From Dermabacter sp. p3-SID358 (GTDB lineage: Bacteria > Actinomycetota > Actinomycetes > Actinomycetales > Dermabacteraceae): a stretch of 64,000 bases of DNA. Within the stretch, counting starts at the first letter, position 1. Every line of letters begins with the position of its first letter. The notes under the pieces are model-generated. The model made no database searches, was not told where the DNA came from, and saw nothing but the letters and a program-made list of their open reading frames with translations. Both the position numbers and the translations under genes were made by a program. The stretch lies in contig NZ_JALXOZ010000007.1 in assembly GCF_025147465.1 (NCBI RefSeq), positions 1 to 64,000 on the forward strand. The letters are read 5' to 3'. Positions 25,638 to 36,800 of the stretch are shown here, one piece after another.

Positions 25638-27242
25638 TCACTCCCACTCGATCGTGCCCGGCGGCTTGCTCGTCACGTCGAGGGTCACGCGGTTGATGTC
25701 CTCGACCTCATTCGTGATGCGCGTCGAGATCTTCGAGAGCACGTCGTAGGGGACCTTCGCCCAATCGGCGGTCATAGCATCGTCCGACGTCACGGGGCGC
25801 AGCACGATTGGGTGGCCGTAGGTGCGGTGATCGCCCTGCACGCCAACGGAGCGCACGTCGGCGAGGAGCACGACGGGGCACTGCCAAATGTCGCGGTCGA
25901 GGCCAGCGAGGGTCATCTCTTCGCGGGCGATAGCGTCGGCGGCGCGGAGCGTGTCGAGTCGCTCCTTCGTGATCTCGCCGATGATGCGAATGCCGAGGCC
26001 CGGGCCGGGGAACGGCTGGCGCCACACGATTTCGTCGGGCAGGCCAAGCTGGGTGCCGACGGTGCGCACCTCATCCTTGAAAAGCTGGCGAAGCGGCTCC
26101 ACAAGTTCGAAGGTCAAATCGTCAGGAAGCCCACCGACGTTGTGGTGGCTCTTGATGTTGGAGGCACCATCGCCGCCACCGGACTCAACGATGTCCGGGT
26201 ACAGGGTGCCCTGCACGAGGAAGGCTTTGCGGCGAGCCTGGTCGCCGTCAACAACACCCTGCTCGCGCAGAATGTCTTCCTGCGCCTGCTCGAATACACG
26301 GATGAACTCACGGCCGATGATCTTGCGTTTTTGCTCGGGGTCGGTGACGCCCGCGAGCGCGGTGAGGAAGCGCTCCTCGGCATCGACCACGACAAGCTTT
26401 GCGCCGCCCGTTGAGCCGCTGAAGGCGCGCTCAATTTCTTCGGATTCGCGAAGGCGCATGAGGCCGTGGTTGACGTACACGCACGTGAGGCGATCGCCGA
26501 TCGCACGCTGGACGAGCGCAGCGGCAACGGCGGAGTCGACGCCGCCGCTCAGGGCGCAGATCGCGGTTCCGTCTTCACCGATCTGGGCGCGGATCAGCTC
26601 GACCTGTTCGTCGATGACGTTGGACATCGTCCATTCGGGCTTGATGCCGGCGCCGCGGTAGAGGAAGTTCTCGAGGATTTCTTGGCCGCGTTCGGAGTGC
26701 TTGACTTCGGGGTGCCACTGGACGCCGAAGATCCGCCGTTCGCGATTCTCGAATGCGGCAACGGGCGAGCCCGCCGAAACGGCGATCACGTCGAAGCCTT
26801 CGGGGGCTTCGTGAACGCTGTCGCCGTGGCTCATCCACACGTTCTGGTTGAGGTCTTGATCGGCAAGCAGAACGGAATCGCCCTGGATTTCAGTGAGCAG
26901 GGTCGCGCCGTACTCGCGAGTGCCCGTGGGGGCGACCGTGCCGCCGAGGGCCTGCGCGATTGCCTGGAAGCCGTAGCACAGGCCGAGTACCGGAATACCC
27001 GCCTCGAGGAGCGCGGGGTCAAGTTTCGGGGCGCCGTCGGCATACACGGAGCTGGGACCGCCGGAGAGGATGAGCCCTTTGGGATTCTTCGCGAGAATTT
27101 CGCTCGCGCTCATCGAGTTCGGGACGACCTCGGAGTAAATGTTCGCTTCGCGAACCCGGCGCGCAATGAGCTGCGCGTACTGTGCACCAAAATCGACGAC
27201 GAGGACCGGATCTTGCTGGGTGCTGAGCTGGTTGTCGTTCAT
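25638..27242 (-). CDS. guaA: GMP synthase (glutamine-hydrolysing)
   Basis: Converts XMP to GMP with glutamine and ATP. The N-terminal class I amidotransferase has the nucleophile in VLGLCYGFQ and the catalytic His/Glu region in [14 protein letters not shown]. The ATP-pyrophosphatase P-loop [14 protein letters not shown] lies near residue 230, and the C-terminal dimerisation domain ends in [12 protein letters not shown], the canonical GuaA terminus. The ATG at 27242 (MNDNQLS) is preceded by GGAGAG; a longer frame to 27284 would overlap the upstream gene. It lies 25 bp downstream of the DUF3817 gene and is probably co-transcribed with it. Confidence 0.97.
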   Translation of the reverse strand: MNDNQLSTQQDPVLVVDFGAQYAQLIARRVREANIYSEVVPNSMSASEILAKNPKGLILSGGPSSVYADGAPKLDPALLEAGIPVLGLCYGFQAIAQALGGTVAPTGTREYGATLLTEIQGDSVLLADQDLNQNVWMSHGDSVHEAPEGFDVIAVSAGSPVAAFENRERRIFGVQWHPEVKHSERGQEILENFLYRGAGIKPEWTMSNVIDEQVELIRAQIGEDGTAICALSGGVDSAVAAALVQRAIGDRLTCVYVNHGLMRLRESEEIERAFSGSTGGAKLVVVDAEERFLTALAGVTDPEQKRKIIGREFIRVFEQAQEDILREQGVVDGDQARRKAFLVQGTLYPDIVESGGGDGASNIKSHHNVGGLPDDLTFELVEPLRQLFKDEVRTVGTQLGLPDEIVWRQPFPGPGLGIRIIGEITKERLDTLRAADAIAREEMTLAGLDRDIWQCPVVLLADVRSVGVQGDHRTYGHPIVLRPVTSDDAMTADWAKVPYDVLSKISTRITNEVEDINRVTLDVTSKPPGTIEWE

Positions 27243-27267
27243 CACGCTCTCCATCCTAATGGGCGCA

Positions 27268-27648
27268 CTACCGGTCCGCCGCATCGCCGAGTGTGGGGCG
27301 CTCGGCGAGATCGCGCTCGACTTTTGCGTGAGTCCAGCGTTCGCCGAAGAAGCTCAGCACGGGGATCACGCCGAAGAACATGAGCAGGAGCATCCGCTCG
27401 AGGCCCCAGCGCATTTTGCTCCACAGGTCGAAGGCGAGCACGACGTAAATCATGTAGATGAGGCCGTGGATGGGGCTCCACGTCTTTGAAATCGTCGCCC
27501 ACAGATCGCTCTGGCCCCCGTACACGAGGTAGCGCATGATCATGATCGCGACGAGCACGAGCAGGGCGATACCTTCCACGATCGAGGCGACCCGGAAGCG
27601 GGCCATCGACGTGCGGATTTGAGTGTCATTGAGCGGCTTGCGAGCCAC
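27268..27648 (-). CDS. DUF3817 membrane protein
   Basis: Small integral membrane protein of unknown function. Three hydrophobic helices are visible: one with [15 protein letters not shown], one around [13 protein letters not shown], and one with [15 protein letters not shown]. The conserved SPIHGLIY and W...WR-type elements place it in DUF3817, which in actinobacteria often sits beside guaA. The start is taken as GTG 27648, with AAGGAGG four bases upstream; ATG at 27666 is an alternative adding six residues. It is followed by guaA after 25 bp and preceded by SURF1. Confidence 0.85.
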   Translation of the reverse strand: MARKPLNDTQIRTSMARFRVASIVEGIALLVLVAIMIMRYLVYGGQSDLWATISKTWSPIHGLIYMIYVVLAFDLWSKMRWGLERMLLLMFFGVIPVLSFFGERWTHAKVERDLAERPTLGDAADR

Positions 27649-27683
27649 GGGGCCTCCTTGCGGCATGGTCGGGGCGGTAGCGG

Positions 27684-28535
27684 CTAATCCGAGCTTTCGC
27701 CGGCGAGCCGCGATTCGAGTTCGAGCCTACGCTCAGCCTGCTCATCAAGGTAGGTGGAGCGCACGCTTCGCCACCAGATGTAGAGGAAAAACACGCCGAA
27801 GAGGATCCACTGGAGCATGTATCCGAAGTTTTGGAGGTTGAGGCCACTCGTGAAGCTCGACTGTGCGGCGGGAAGCGGCCCGAGGTCACGCCACGCATCC
27901 GCAGCGGTTGCGCTCGCACCGTCGGACTCCCCTGGCCCGGCCATGTACTGACGCGCCTCGTTCGTGAGGGCCCCGTACCCGGCGAGCATGGGACCCTCCC
28001 ACACGTTCACGAGCAGGGTGGAGGAAAGCGTTCCGACGGTCGCCACGCCCCCGTCGCCCTCGCGGCGCACGGTGCCGCTCGCCTCCTCGGAAGCCTCGAG
28101 GCGCACGACTATTTCGTGCGAGCCGGTGGGCGGCTCGGGAAGGGAGTCCCATTCGCTCGAGGGGGCGGTCGTGTAACCGCGCGCGACGGGGATGGATGTG
28201 CCGCGAAGCGGCCCTTGAGTGATGCGCGCGTTTGTGACAACGACGGCGGCCTCGTGGCCGTCGATCTCGCGGCCGGGCACGAGCACTTGCTCCGAGGGCA
28301 CGAACTCCCCCGTGAATGACGCGAGGCGCCCCTGGACCGCGTTTGTGACGGGTGCGTGCGCGTCCATGAGCTCCTCGATCGGGACGGGCGCGGCGGATTG
28401 CGTTTCGTCGCGGGCGTCGAGGGCTCGCGTTGCTCGCTCGAACTGCCAGTTCGCGAGGAGACCGCACACAAGGGTCGCTGTTGCCATGAGGGCGAGTAGG
28501 CCCAGGAACTTGGGGCGGAGAGCGACGCGAAGCAT
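27684..28535 (-). CDS. SURF1-family cytochrome oxidase assembly protein
   Basis: 283 residues with the SURF1 layout: an N-terminal membrane helix (LGLLALMATATLVCGLLANWQ), a large extracytoplasmic domain containing PGREIDGHEAAVVVTN and PVARGY, and a C-terminal helix (YMLQWILFGVFFLYIWW). SURF1 proteins help insert heme a3 into cytochrome oxidase. This implies aerobic respiration alongside the anaerobic functions seen elsewhere in the window. A -10 box lies six bases before the ATG, suggesting a leaderless message. Confidence 0.88.
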   Translation of the reverse strand: MLRVALRPKFLGLLALMATATLVCGLLANWQFERATRALDARDETQSAAPVPIEELMDAHAPVTNAVQGRLASFTGEFVPSEQVLVPGREIDGHEAAVVVTNARITQGPLRGTSIPVARGYTTAPSSEWDSLPEPPTGSHEIVVRLEASEEASGTVRREGDGGVATVGTLSSTLLVNVWEGPMLAGYGALTNEARQYMAGPGESDGASATAADAWRDLGPLPAAQSSFTSGLNLQNFGYMLQWILFGVFFLYIWWRSVRSTYLDEQAERRLELESRLAGESSD

Positions 28536-28541
28536 TCCTTA

Positions 28542-28547
28542 AGTGTA
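28542..28547 (-). promoter_or_regulatory. -10 box of a probable leaderless SURF1 transcript
   Basis: Minus-strand TACACT ends six bases before the ATG. The AAGGA in between touches the start codon and is too close to act as a ribosome site. Confidence 0.5.
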
Positions 28548-28604
28548 GGCGTGAGATTGAGCGAGTGGGCCCTCGGTTCCCGGGCAGCATCCAACTGCTC
28601 GCCC

Positions 28605-28610
28605 TATCCT
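28605..28610 (+). promoter_or_regulatory. -10 box of a probable leaderless pta transcript
   Basis: TATCCT ends seven bases before the GTG start of pta; AGAAAAC in between offers no ribosome site. Confidence 0.5.
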
Positions 28611-28617
28611 AGAAAAC

Positions 28618-30678
28618 GTGTCTCACAGTGTGTATGTAACCTCGTCAGAAGGACGCTCCGGCAAATCCACCGTTGCCCTCGGCCTCCTTGAAGCCCTCAT
28701 CGCTACGTCAGAGAACGTCGCCGTGTTCCGGCCGATCATCGATTCGCGCCACGAGCGTGACTCCGCCGTTGAACTCCTTACTTCGCACCCGGGCATTAGC
28801 CAGGGCTACGACGAAGCACTCGGCGTCACCTACGACCTCGTGAACTCCAATCCTGAGAAGGCGCAGGAAGAGATCATGCGCCGCTACCAGGAGCTGCACG
28901 AGAAGTACCAAGCGGTGCTCGTTCTCGGTTCCGATTACAACGGTCTCGCAAACCCCACCGAGCTCGCCTTCAACGCTTCCGTGGCCGCGAATATCGGCGC
29001 GCCGGTTGTGCTGGTCGTCAGCGCACGCCGCCGCGATCCGCAGCAGGCCGCGACGGTCGCCCAGATCGCCTTCCACGAGTTCGCCCAGAACCACGCGACC
29101 CCCGTCGCCGTCGTCATCAACCGCGCCACGGACGAGGAGCTGCCCGCAACCCGCGAAGAGATCGCGAAGGTTCTTCCGGAAGGCGTGATCACCGCTGCCC
29201 TTCCCGAATCGGACATCGTGTACTCGCCGAGCGTGAACGCCATCAAGGACGCCGTAAACGGCACTGTCGTCCAGGGGGCGCCTGAACTTCTCGAGCGCGT
29301 TGCGCTCGACATCGTCGTGGCCGCGATGGGGCTGCCGAATGTGCTCAAGAACCTCCACGAGTCGAGCACAGTGATCGCCCCCGGAGACCGGCACGATCTT
29401 ATCCAGGGCATCCTCATGTCGCAGCAGTCGGGCACGTTCCCGTCGCTCAGCTCGCTCGTGCTCACGGGCGGTTACGACCTTCCCGAGGAGATCAAGGCCC
29501 TCGGCACGGGCGACCTGCCGATCATCGTGACAGAGGAAAACACCTTCGAGGCCGCCGTTGCCGCGAGCAACATCGACGGCAAACTCACCTCGACGCCGCA
29601 AAAGATCGATGCGGCCCGCCGCCTCGTCACCGAAAATTTTGCGATGACCGACCTCATTTCGGCACTCAACCTCGCAAAGAGCGACGTTGTGACACCGATG
29701 ATGTTCCAGTTCGACCTGATTGCCCGCGCGCAAGGCGAAAAGAAGACGATCGTGCTTCCCGAGGGCGATGAACCGCGCATCATCGCAGCCGCCGAGGCGA
29801 TCCTCAGCCGCGGCGTTGCAAACCTCGTGCTGCTGGGAGACGAAACTGCGATCCGCCAGAAGGCTGCACAGCTCGGCCACGACATCGCCGAAGCCCGCAT
29901 CGTGTCCCCGCACGATGAAGAGCTCGTCGAGAAGTTTGCCGAAGAGTTTGCACGTCTTCGCGCAAAGAAGGGCGTGACCCTCGACCAGGCGCGAGACACC
30001 GTCCAGGACGTCTCCTACTTCGGCACGATGATGGTCCATTTGGGCTATGCCGATGGCATGGTCTCGGGCGCCGTCAATTCGACCGCCCACACGATCCGCC
30101 CCGCGCTTCAGATCATCAAGACGAAGCCGGGCGCGAAGGTCGTCTCCTCCGTGTTCCTCATGGCGCTCGAGGATCGCGTCTTCGTGTACGGCGACTGCGC
30201 AGTGAACCCCGACCCTACAGCCGAGCAGCTCGCCGACATCGCCGCTCAGTCCGCCGCAACGGCAGAGCAGTTCGGCGTGGATCCGCGGATTGCGATGCTC
30301 TCGTACTCGACGGGCACGAGCGGTTCGGGGGCCGACGTCGACAAGGTTCGCGAAGCGACCGCGCTCGTGAAGGAGAACCACCCCGACCTGAACGTCGAGG
30401 GCCCGATCCAGTACGACGCCGCCGTGGACGCCTCAGTCGCGAAGACCAAGCTTCCCGATTCGGCAGTCGCAGGACGCGCGACCGTGTTCGTGTTCCCCGA
30501 CCTCAACACGGGTAACAACACGTACAAGGCAGTGCAGCGCTCCGCCGGAGCGATCGCGATCGGCCCCGTTCTCCAGGGACTCAACAAGCCCGTGAACGAC
30601 CTTTCGCGCGGCGCGCTCGTCGAGGACATCATCAATACCGTCGTGATCACCGCGATCCAGGCGCAGAACCAGAACTGA
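28618..30678 (+). CDS. pta: phosphate acetyltransferase, long form
   Basis: Interconverts acetyl-CoA and acetyl-phosphate. 686 residues: an N-terminal BioD-like P-loop domain (SSEGRSGKST at residues ~9-18), a central DRTGG-type domain (~215-330), and the C-terminal PTA domain from ~360, with ARAQGEKKTIVLPEGDEPR at its head and the active-site region GMVSGAVNSTAHTIRPALQ. This is the long, three-domain architecture also found in E. coli. GTG start. Followed by ackA after 38 bp, forming the acetate-producing operon. Confidence 0.96.
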   Translation: MSHSVYVTSSEGRSGKSTVALGLLEALIATSENVAVFRPIIDSRHERDSAVELLTSHPGISQGYDEALGVTYDLVNSNPEKAQEEIMRRYQELHEKYQAVLVLGSDYNGLANPTELAFNASVAANIGAPVVLVVSARRRDPQQAATVAQIAFHEFAQNHATPVAVVINRATDEELPATREEIAKVLPEGVITAALPESDIVYSPSVNAIKDAVNGTVVQGAPELLERVALDIVVAAMGLPNVLKNLHESSTVIAPGDRHDLIQGILMSQQSGTFPSLSSLVLTGGYDLPEEIKALGTGDLPIIVTEENTFEAAVAASNIDGKLTSTPQKIDAARRLVTENFAMTDLISALNLAKSDVVTPMMFQFDLIARAQGEKKTIVLPEGDEPRIIAAAEAILSRGVANLVLLGDETAIRQKAAQLGHDIAEARIVSPHDEELVEKFAEEFARLRAKKGVTLDQARDTVQDVSYFGTMMVHLGYADGMVSGAVNSTAHTIRPALQIIKTKPGAKVVSSVFLMALEDRVFVYGDCAVNPDPTAEQLADIAAQSAATAEQFGVDPRIAMLSYSTGTSGSGADVDKVREATALVKENHPDLNVEGPIQYDAAVDASVAKTKLPDSAVAGRATVFVFPDLNTGNNTYKAVQRSAGAIAIGPVLQGLNKPVNDLSRGALVEDIINTVVITAIQAQNQN

Positions 30679-30716
30679 CGGGCGAGACGCCCCACCTGAC
30701 TACGAACGGAGAAACC

Positions 30717-31913
30717 GTGACCAACAGCAACGTTCTCGTGATCAACTCGGGTTCGAGTTCGATTAAATTCCAGCTCATCGACCCGACCTCGAATCACGTG
30801 ACCGCGTCCGGCATCGTCGAGCGCATCACGCTGCCCACGGGCAACGCGTCGATCGAGGCCGGAGACAAGGAAGAAACATGGGAGGGCTCGATCCCCGATC
30901 ACGTCAAGGGCATGCAGGTCGTCGAGGAGCTCTTCGCGAAGGTTGGCGTTGAGCTGACCGAGGAGACCGTGAGCGCCGTTGGCCACCGCGTTGTCCAGGG
31001 CGGCGCGGTGTTCCCTGAAGCCACCCTCGTCACTGACGAGGTCCGCGACCAGATCCACGAACTCGGTGCCCTCGCTCCCCTGCACAATTACGCGGCGGTG
31101 GACGGCATCAACGGTGCACGCGCGCTCCTGCCGAACCTTCCCCACGTCGTCGTCTTCGACACGTCGTTCTTCACGCAGCTTCCGCCCGAGGCATACACGT
31201 ATGCGATCAACAAGGAGGTCGCCGAGCAGTACAAGATTCGCCGCTACGGCGCGCACGGCACCTCCCACGAGTTCATTTCCTCTCGCGTGCCGGGCTTCCT
31301 CGGCCGCGAAGGCGAAGACCTCCGCCAGATCGTCCTGCACCTCGGCAATGGCGCTTCTGCCTCCGCCGTCAAGAACGGTAAGCCCGTTGATACCTCGATG
31401 GGTCTCACCCCGCTCGAGGGCCTCGTCATGGGCACCCGCTCTGGCGACATCGACCCTTCCGTGTACGCGCTCCTCAGCCGCCAGGCCGGCATGGATCCCG
31501 CCGAGGTTGACACGCTTCTCAACAAGAAGTCCGGTCTCATGGGCCAGCTCGGCATGAGCGACTTCCGCGACATCTCCGCCGCCGTGGAGGCTGGCGACGA
31601 GGCCGCGAAGCTCACGCTCGGCATGTGGGCTCACCGCGTCAAGAAGTACGTGGGTGCGTACGCGTTCATCCTCGGTGGGCTCGATGTCATCACGTTCACC
31701 GCGGGCATCGGCGAGAACGCCTCGCTTGCCCGCTCGAGCGCCCTCGAGGGCCTCGAGGAGTTCGGGATCATCCTCGATGCGGAAGCGAACGCGCAGCGCA
31801 AGAAGGAACCGTGGATCATCTCGGCACCCGAATCGAAGGTCACCGTTGTTGTGTACCCCACGAACGAAGAGCTCGCGATCGCGCAGCAGACCCTCGAGGT
31901 CGCGCGCGGCTGA
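30717..31913 (+). CDS. ackA: acetate kinase
   Basis: Makes ATP and acetate from acetyl-phosphate. The signature VLVINSGSSSIKFQ is at residues 6-19. The second signature appears as RRYGAHGTSHEF, and the adenosine-binding segment as TAGIGENASLAR. At 398 residues it is full length. GTG start with GGAG seven bases upstream. It shares a transcript with pta and ends at a strong terminator. Confidence 0.97.
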   Translation: MTNSNVLVINSGSSSIKFQLIDPTSNHVTASGIVERITLPTGNASIEAGDKEETWEGSIPDHVKGMQVVEELFAKVGVELTEETVSAVGHRVVQGGAVFPEATLVTDEVRDQIHELGALAPLHNYAAVDGINGARALLPNLPHVVVFDTSFFTQLPPEAYTYAINKEVAEQYKIRRYGAHGTSHEFISSRVPGFLGREGEDLRQIVLHLGNGASASAVKNGKPVDTSMGLTPLEGLVMGTRSGDIDPSVYALLSRQAGMDPAEVDTLLNKKSGLMGQLGMSDFRDISAAVEAGDEAAKLTLGMWAHRVKKYVGAYAFILGGLDVITFTAGIGENASLARSSALEGLEEFGIILDAEANAQRKKEPWIISAPESKVTVVVYPTNEELAIAQQTLEVARG

Positions 31914-31927
31914 CGATTACCGCACAG

Positions 31928-31965
31928 AAAATGGGGCTCGCCGAAAGTGGCGAGCCCCATTTTTC
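31928..31965. terminator. bidirectional terminator between ackA and guaB3
   Basis: AAAATGGGGCTCGCC pairs with GGCGAGCCCCATTTTT around a 6-base loop. A- and T-runs on both sides allow it to serve both convergent genes. Confidence 0.9.
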
Positions 31966-31975
31966 GTGGAGGGTA

Positions 31976-33088
31976 TCAGCGGGTCGTGACGACCTCGACG
32001 CGCTGGAACTCCTTGAGGTCCGTGTAGCCGGTCGTCGCCATCGCATGGCGAAGCGCGCCGACGAGGTTCGTGGTGCCATCGGCAGAAAGGCCGGGGCCGA
32101 ACAGGATCTGCTCGAGTGACGCGACCTGGCCGACCTCGACACGGTGCCCGCGCGGCATCGTGGGATGGTGTGCTTCGCTGCCCCAGTGGAAGCCGCCGCC
32201 GGGGGCTTCCGTGGCTCGTGCGAGCGCGGCACCGACCATGAGACCGTCGGCCCCGCACGCGATAGCCTTCACGATGTCACCGCTGCGGCCGAGGCCGCCG
32301 TCGGCGATCACGTGCACGTAGCGGCCGCCCGATTCGTCCATGTAGTCCCTGCGGGCCGCCGCGACATCCGCGACGGCAGAGGCGAGCGGCACCGAAATAC
32401 CGAGGGTTTCCCACGTGGTTTGGCTCGCGCCGCCACCGAAGCCCACGAGAACGCCCGCCGCGCCCGTGCGCATGAGGTGGAGGGCCGCGGTGTAGGTTGC
32501 GCAGCCGCCCACGATGACGGGGACGTCGAGCTCGTAGATGAAACGCTTGAGGTTGAGCGGCTCGCGGTTGCCCGAGACGTGCTCGGCGCTAACGGTGGTG
32601 CCGCGGATGAAGAAGATGTCGACGCCCGCATCGACGACGCTCTTCCAGTGTTCCTGCGTGCGCTGCGGCGAGAGGGAACCAGCCGCGACCACACCAGCTT
32701 CGCGTAGCTGCGTGATGCGCTCACGGATGAGGCCCGGCTTAATCGGCTCCGAGTAGATCTCGCGGATGCGGTGGTGAACATCCTTCGGGTCGAGGCGCGC
32801 AATCTCCTCCAGGAGCGGCGTGGGGTTCTCGTAGCGAGTCCACAGGCCCTCGAGATCGAGCACGCCGAGCCCACCGAACTGGCCGAGTTGGATCGCCGTT
32901 TCGGGGCTCATCACGGAATCCATGGGGGCTGCGAAGATCGGGATGTCGAAGTGGTAGGCATCAACCTGCCACGAAGTTGAGACATCCTCCGGATCCCGCG
33001 TGCGGCGGGAGGGCACCACGGCTACATCGTCGAGGCCGTAGGTGCGACGGCCTCGCTTATTGCGTCCAATTTCGATTTCGTTCTGCAC
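31976..33088 (-). CDS. GuaB3 family IMP dehydrogenase-related protein
   Basis: A 370-residue TIM-barrel protein of the GuaB3 branch common in actinobacteria, lacking the CBS pair of true GuaB. The N-terminus EIEIGRNKRGRRTYGLDDVA is diagnostic for this branch. The phosphate-binding GADGLMVGAALARATEAPG loop and FAAPMDSVMSP are present. The position of the catalytic Cys loop of GuaB reads GSLSPQRTQEHWK, without a cysteine, so IMP dehydrogenase activity is doubtful and a distinct purine-related reaction is likely. The start is GTG 33088; a longer frame would run into the neighbouring exonuclease gene. Confidence 0.9.
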   Translation of the reverse strand: MQNEIEIGRNKRGRRTYGLDDVAVVPSRRTRDPEDVSTSWQVDAYHFDIPIFAAPMDSVMSPETAIQLGQFGGLGVLDLEGLWTRYENPTPLLEEIARLDPKDVHHRIREIYSEPIKPGLIRERITQLREAGVVAAGSLSPQRTQEHWKSVVDAGVDIFFIRGTTVSAEHVSGNREPLNLKRFIYELDVPVIVGGCATYTAALHLMRTGAAGVLVGFGGGASQTTWETLGISVPLASAVADVAAARRDYMDESGGRYVHVIADGGLGRSGDIVKAIACGADGLMVGAALARATEAPGGGFHWGSEAHHPTMPRGHRVEVGQVASLEQILFGPGLSADGTTNLVGALRHAMATTGYTDLKEFQRVEVVTTR

Positions 33089-33098
33089 GGTTTCCAGT

Positions 33099-33803
33099 CT
33101 ACAGAGGCCATACGGGATTGACGTCTGGTGTTTTGCCCTGCCGCTTGAGATAGTCGATGAAGTTTTCGGCCCATGCGCGGTGAAGCTCGATTTGCTTCTT
33201 GTGGAGCTCGGCGAGATCGCTTTCGGCAATGACCGTGTGCTTCTTCGCCATGGCGCGCAGAACATCGAGGGTCATGGATACATCGACATCTGCCGTATGC
33301 ATATTGCCTTCCGGCTCCTCGATCCCGTACACCTCCATGAGGGTCGACAGGTTGCGCTTGCCCTTGCGGTAGCGATCCAGCCCGCGATCGAGCACGAGCG
33401 GATCGACGACAGGCGCAATCGCGCGGCCGAGGCGATCCTCGATCGTGGGCAGGCCGTTGCGGCTCAGCTCCGCTTCGATGATCGAAAGATCGAAGCCGCC
33501 GTTAAACGCGACGATCGGAGCGCCCTGCTCAAGGCACTCAACGATGCGCACCGCTATTTCCTCGAGGGCGGGCGCAGGCTCCATGCCGTAGGCGCGCGCG
33601 TGCTCCGTGGAGATGCCGTGCACGCGCGAGGCCTGCTCGGGAATCTCCACGCCCAGGTTGATGAGCCACGTCGCGATAGTTTCGCCCTCGCGGCCCGGCC
33701 CCGTGGAGAACACGAGGGCTGCGGTCACGATGCGATCATTCGCGGTATCCGTGCCGGTGGTTTCCGTATCAAAGCCCAGCATCGGGCCGTCAATCCAACT
33801 CAT
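33099..33803 (-). CDS. DnaQ-like 3'-5' exonuclease (DEDDh)
   Basis: 234-residue exonuclease of the DNA polymerase III epsilon superfamily, not tethered to a polymerase. ExoI GFDTETTG is at residues 9-16, ExoII lies in VAFNGGFDLSII, and ExoIII is HTADVDVSMTLDV, with the catalytic His and Asp. It probably acts in repair or RNA/DNA trimming. No SD is present, but a -10 box six bases before the ATG points to a leaderless transcript. Confidence 0.9.
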   Translation of the reverse strand: MSWIDGPMLGFDTETTGTDTANDRIVTAALVFSTGPGREGETIATWLINLGVEIPEQASRVHGISTEHARAYGMEPAPALEEIAVRIVECLEQGAPIVAFNGGFDLSIIEAELSRNGLPTIEDRLGRAIAPVVDPLVLDRGLDRYRKGKRNLSTLMEVYGIEEPEGNMHTADVDVSMTLDVLRAMAKKHTVIAESDLAELHKKQIELHRAWAENFIDYLKRQGKTPDVNPVWPL

Positions 33804-33809
33804 GTCACA

Positions 33810-33815
33810 AGCCTA
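33810..33815 (-). promoter_or_regulatory. -10 box of a probable leaderless exonuclease transcript
   Basis: Minus-strand TAGGCT ends six bases before the ATG; the intervening TGTGAC has no ribosome site. Confidence 0.5.
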
Positions 33816-33893
33816 CGTCGGGGTGGGACATTTAAACGTGGCCGGCCGTAGGATGAGGAAAGACCCCCTCCGCGCGAGCAACCATGGAGAGCC

Positions 33894-36800
33894 GTGCTCG
33901 AACTGCACAACATCACCAAGTCCTACACGACGGGCACCTTTACCCAGGTCGCGCTTGCCGGCGTGAGCGTCGCGTTTCGTGACAACGAGTTCGTCGCGAT
34001 CCTCGGCCAATCCGGATCTGGCAAAACCACGATGCTCAACGTGGTTGGCGGCCTCGACCACTTCGATTCCGGCGACCTCGTCATCGACGGTATCTCGACG
34101 AAAAACTTCAAGAACCGCGACTGGGATCGCTACCGCAACAACCGCATCGGTTTCGTTTTCCAGAGCTACAACCTCATCCCCCACCAAAGTGTCCTTGCGA
34201 ACGTTGAGCTCGCTCTCACGCTCTCGGGCGTCGGGCGGTCCGAGCGCCGCGAACGCGCCCTCGATGCCCTCGCCAAAGTGGGCCTTGGCGAACACGTGCA
34301 CAAGAAGCCGAGCCAGCTTTCCGGCGGGCAAATGCAGCGAGTCGCTATTGCACGCGCTCTCATCAACGACCCCGAGATTCTTCTCGCCGACGAGCCCACG
34401 GGCGCCCTCGACTCCGCCACGTCCGTGCAGGTCATGGACCTCCTTCGGGAGGTCGCGAGCGACCGCCTCGTCATCATGGTGACCCACAACCCCGAGCTCG
34501 CCCACGAGTACGCCACGCGCGTCGTGGAATTCGCCGACGGGCAGGTCGTGGGCGATTCCGCCCCGTTCGATCCGGCTCTTGAGGAAACGCGCGCGGCGAA
34601 GCCCACGCGCAACACGCGCATGGGGCCGCTCACGGCACTCATGCTCAGCTTCAACAACCTCATGACGAAAAAAGGCCGCACGATCATGACCTCGTTCGCG
34701 GGCTCGATCGGCATCATCGGTATCGCCGCGATTCTCGCGCTCGCGAACGGCGTCAACAGCTACATCGCCAAAACCGAGGAAAACGCTCTCGCGAACTACC
34801 CGCTCAGCATCCAAAAGACGGGGGTCTCGATGGAATCGGGACTCGCGAACGCCAAGCCCAAGGGCGAAGAAAAAGCGAACACGGTGCGCGCCGTTGAGAT
34901 GTACACGCGCTCCATGAACTCGACGAGCACCAACGATCTCGCCTCCCTCAAAGACTATTTCGACGCCAACGGAGGAGGAATCAACTCCTACGTGAAGGCG
35001 ATCGAATACTCGTATGCGGCCGAACCTCAAATCTTCGCGCTCGACACCGACAAACCCGTGCAGGTTCACCCGGAACAGGCGTTTTCGCAATACTCGGGGG
35101 GCTTCTCGCTCAGTCCCGCGAGCGCAATGTTCTCGATGAACGCTTTCCGTCAGCTTCCCGAAAACACCGCGCTCTACACCTCGAAATACCGGGTCCTCGA
35201 CGGCCGCTGGCCGACAAACGCGCACGAACTCGTGCTCGTCCTCGACGAAAACGGCCGAATGCCCGATCTATACGAGTACACACTCGGCCTTAAGGACCAC
35301 GCGAAACTCGACGAGATGATGGAAAACACGCGGGCGGGACGAGCATCGGGAGATTCCGACGACACCTCGCGAGACACAAACTCCACAAAACCCGGCGAGT
35401 ACACCTACGACCAGATCATCGGCACCGAATTCTCGCGCGTCAACGCCTTCGAGACCTACACCCACAACGACGACACCGGCACGTGGAACGACCGCAGCGG
35501 CGATGCCGATTTCATGCGCGAGAAGATCGACAAGGGCGAGCGCCTCACGATCGTCGGCATCGTGCGCCCGAACGAAGGTGAGGACATGGGCGCACTCCAG
35601 CAGGGTATCTCCTACCTCCCCGCCCTCACGGACCAGGTCATCACCGAAGCTGCCCAGTCGGAGATCGTCCACGAGCAGCGGGCGCATCCCGATGTCGACG
35701 TTTTCACCGGAAAGACATTCGACGAACTTAAGAACGACGATCAGGGCGACGACTTCGACATGAGCTCCCTGTTTACGGTCGACCAGGAGAAGATCCGCGG
35801 CGCATTCCAGATCGACGAGTCGAAGCTCCAGATGGACCTCAGCGGTCTCGATCTCAGCTCGATGCCCGCGCCGAGCTTCGATCCGGGCGCACTCGATATG
35901 AGCGACCTTGATCTTTCGAGCCTCGACCCGGGCGCGGCAACCGTCGGACCCCCAACCGTGGAGCCCCAGGACCTCGACCTCGCCGGCCTCACCGCGCGCT
36001 ACCCCCAGCTCGCCGATATCGACCTCCCGGGCGCGCTCGCGAAGGCCCTTGAGGGCGACGTGATCCGGCCCGATGCCGGCGCATACCTCAGCGGCGAGGC
36101 GGGCGCGCTCATCCAGGGCTTTCAGGAGTACTACGCGGCGCATGCGGATTCCGACGGCGACCAGATTCCCGATCGGGACACGGCCGAGGTCGTGCTTGAG
36201 TACATGCAGACCGACGAGGTCAAAGGGAAACTAGACGAGATTTCGAACTCCGACAAGGTGGTCGATCGCGCGCTACTTGAACAGCAACTTTTCGAGGCCC
36301 TCGGCGACGACCCGGCCCTCAAGGACGTTTCCGCCGCGGTCAGCAACGATCTCTCGAGCGCCATCGCCGAGCAGCTCTCCACCCAGCTAGGCGGCGCCCT
36401 CGCAAGCCAAATTCAGCAGGCCATCGGCGGATATTTGACGAACGCGATCGGCTCCATGATGCAGGAATACATGAGCGCACTCCAGGGCGAGATTGAACGC
36501 CAGATCAATGACGCGATGTCCACGATGGGCGAGAATTTCGCGAATGCCATGAGTGTCGATCCGGAGAAATTCGCCGATGCGTTCGAGATGAACATGGACA
36601 AGGAAGAGCTCGCTGCGTTCATGTCGACGATGGTATCGACGCGCGCGGCAAGTTACGAGGACAATCTCGAAAAGCTCGGCTGGGCTGATCGCACGAGTCC
36701 CGATCAAGTCGATATTTACCCGGCGAGTTTCAAGGACAAGGACAAGGTCAAGGCCATTCTCGACTCCTACAACGCGCAGGCCAAGGCGCGGGGCGAGAAG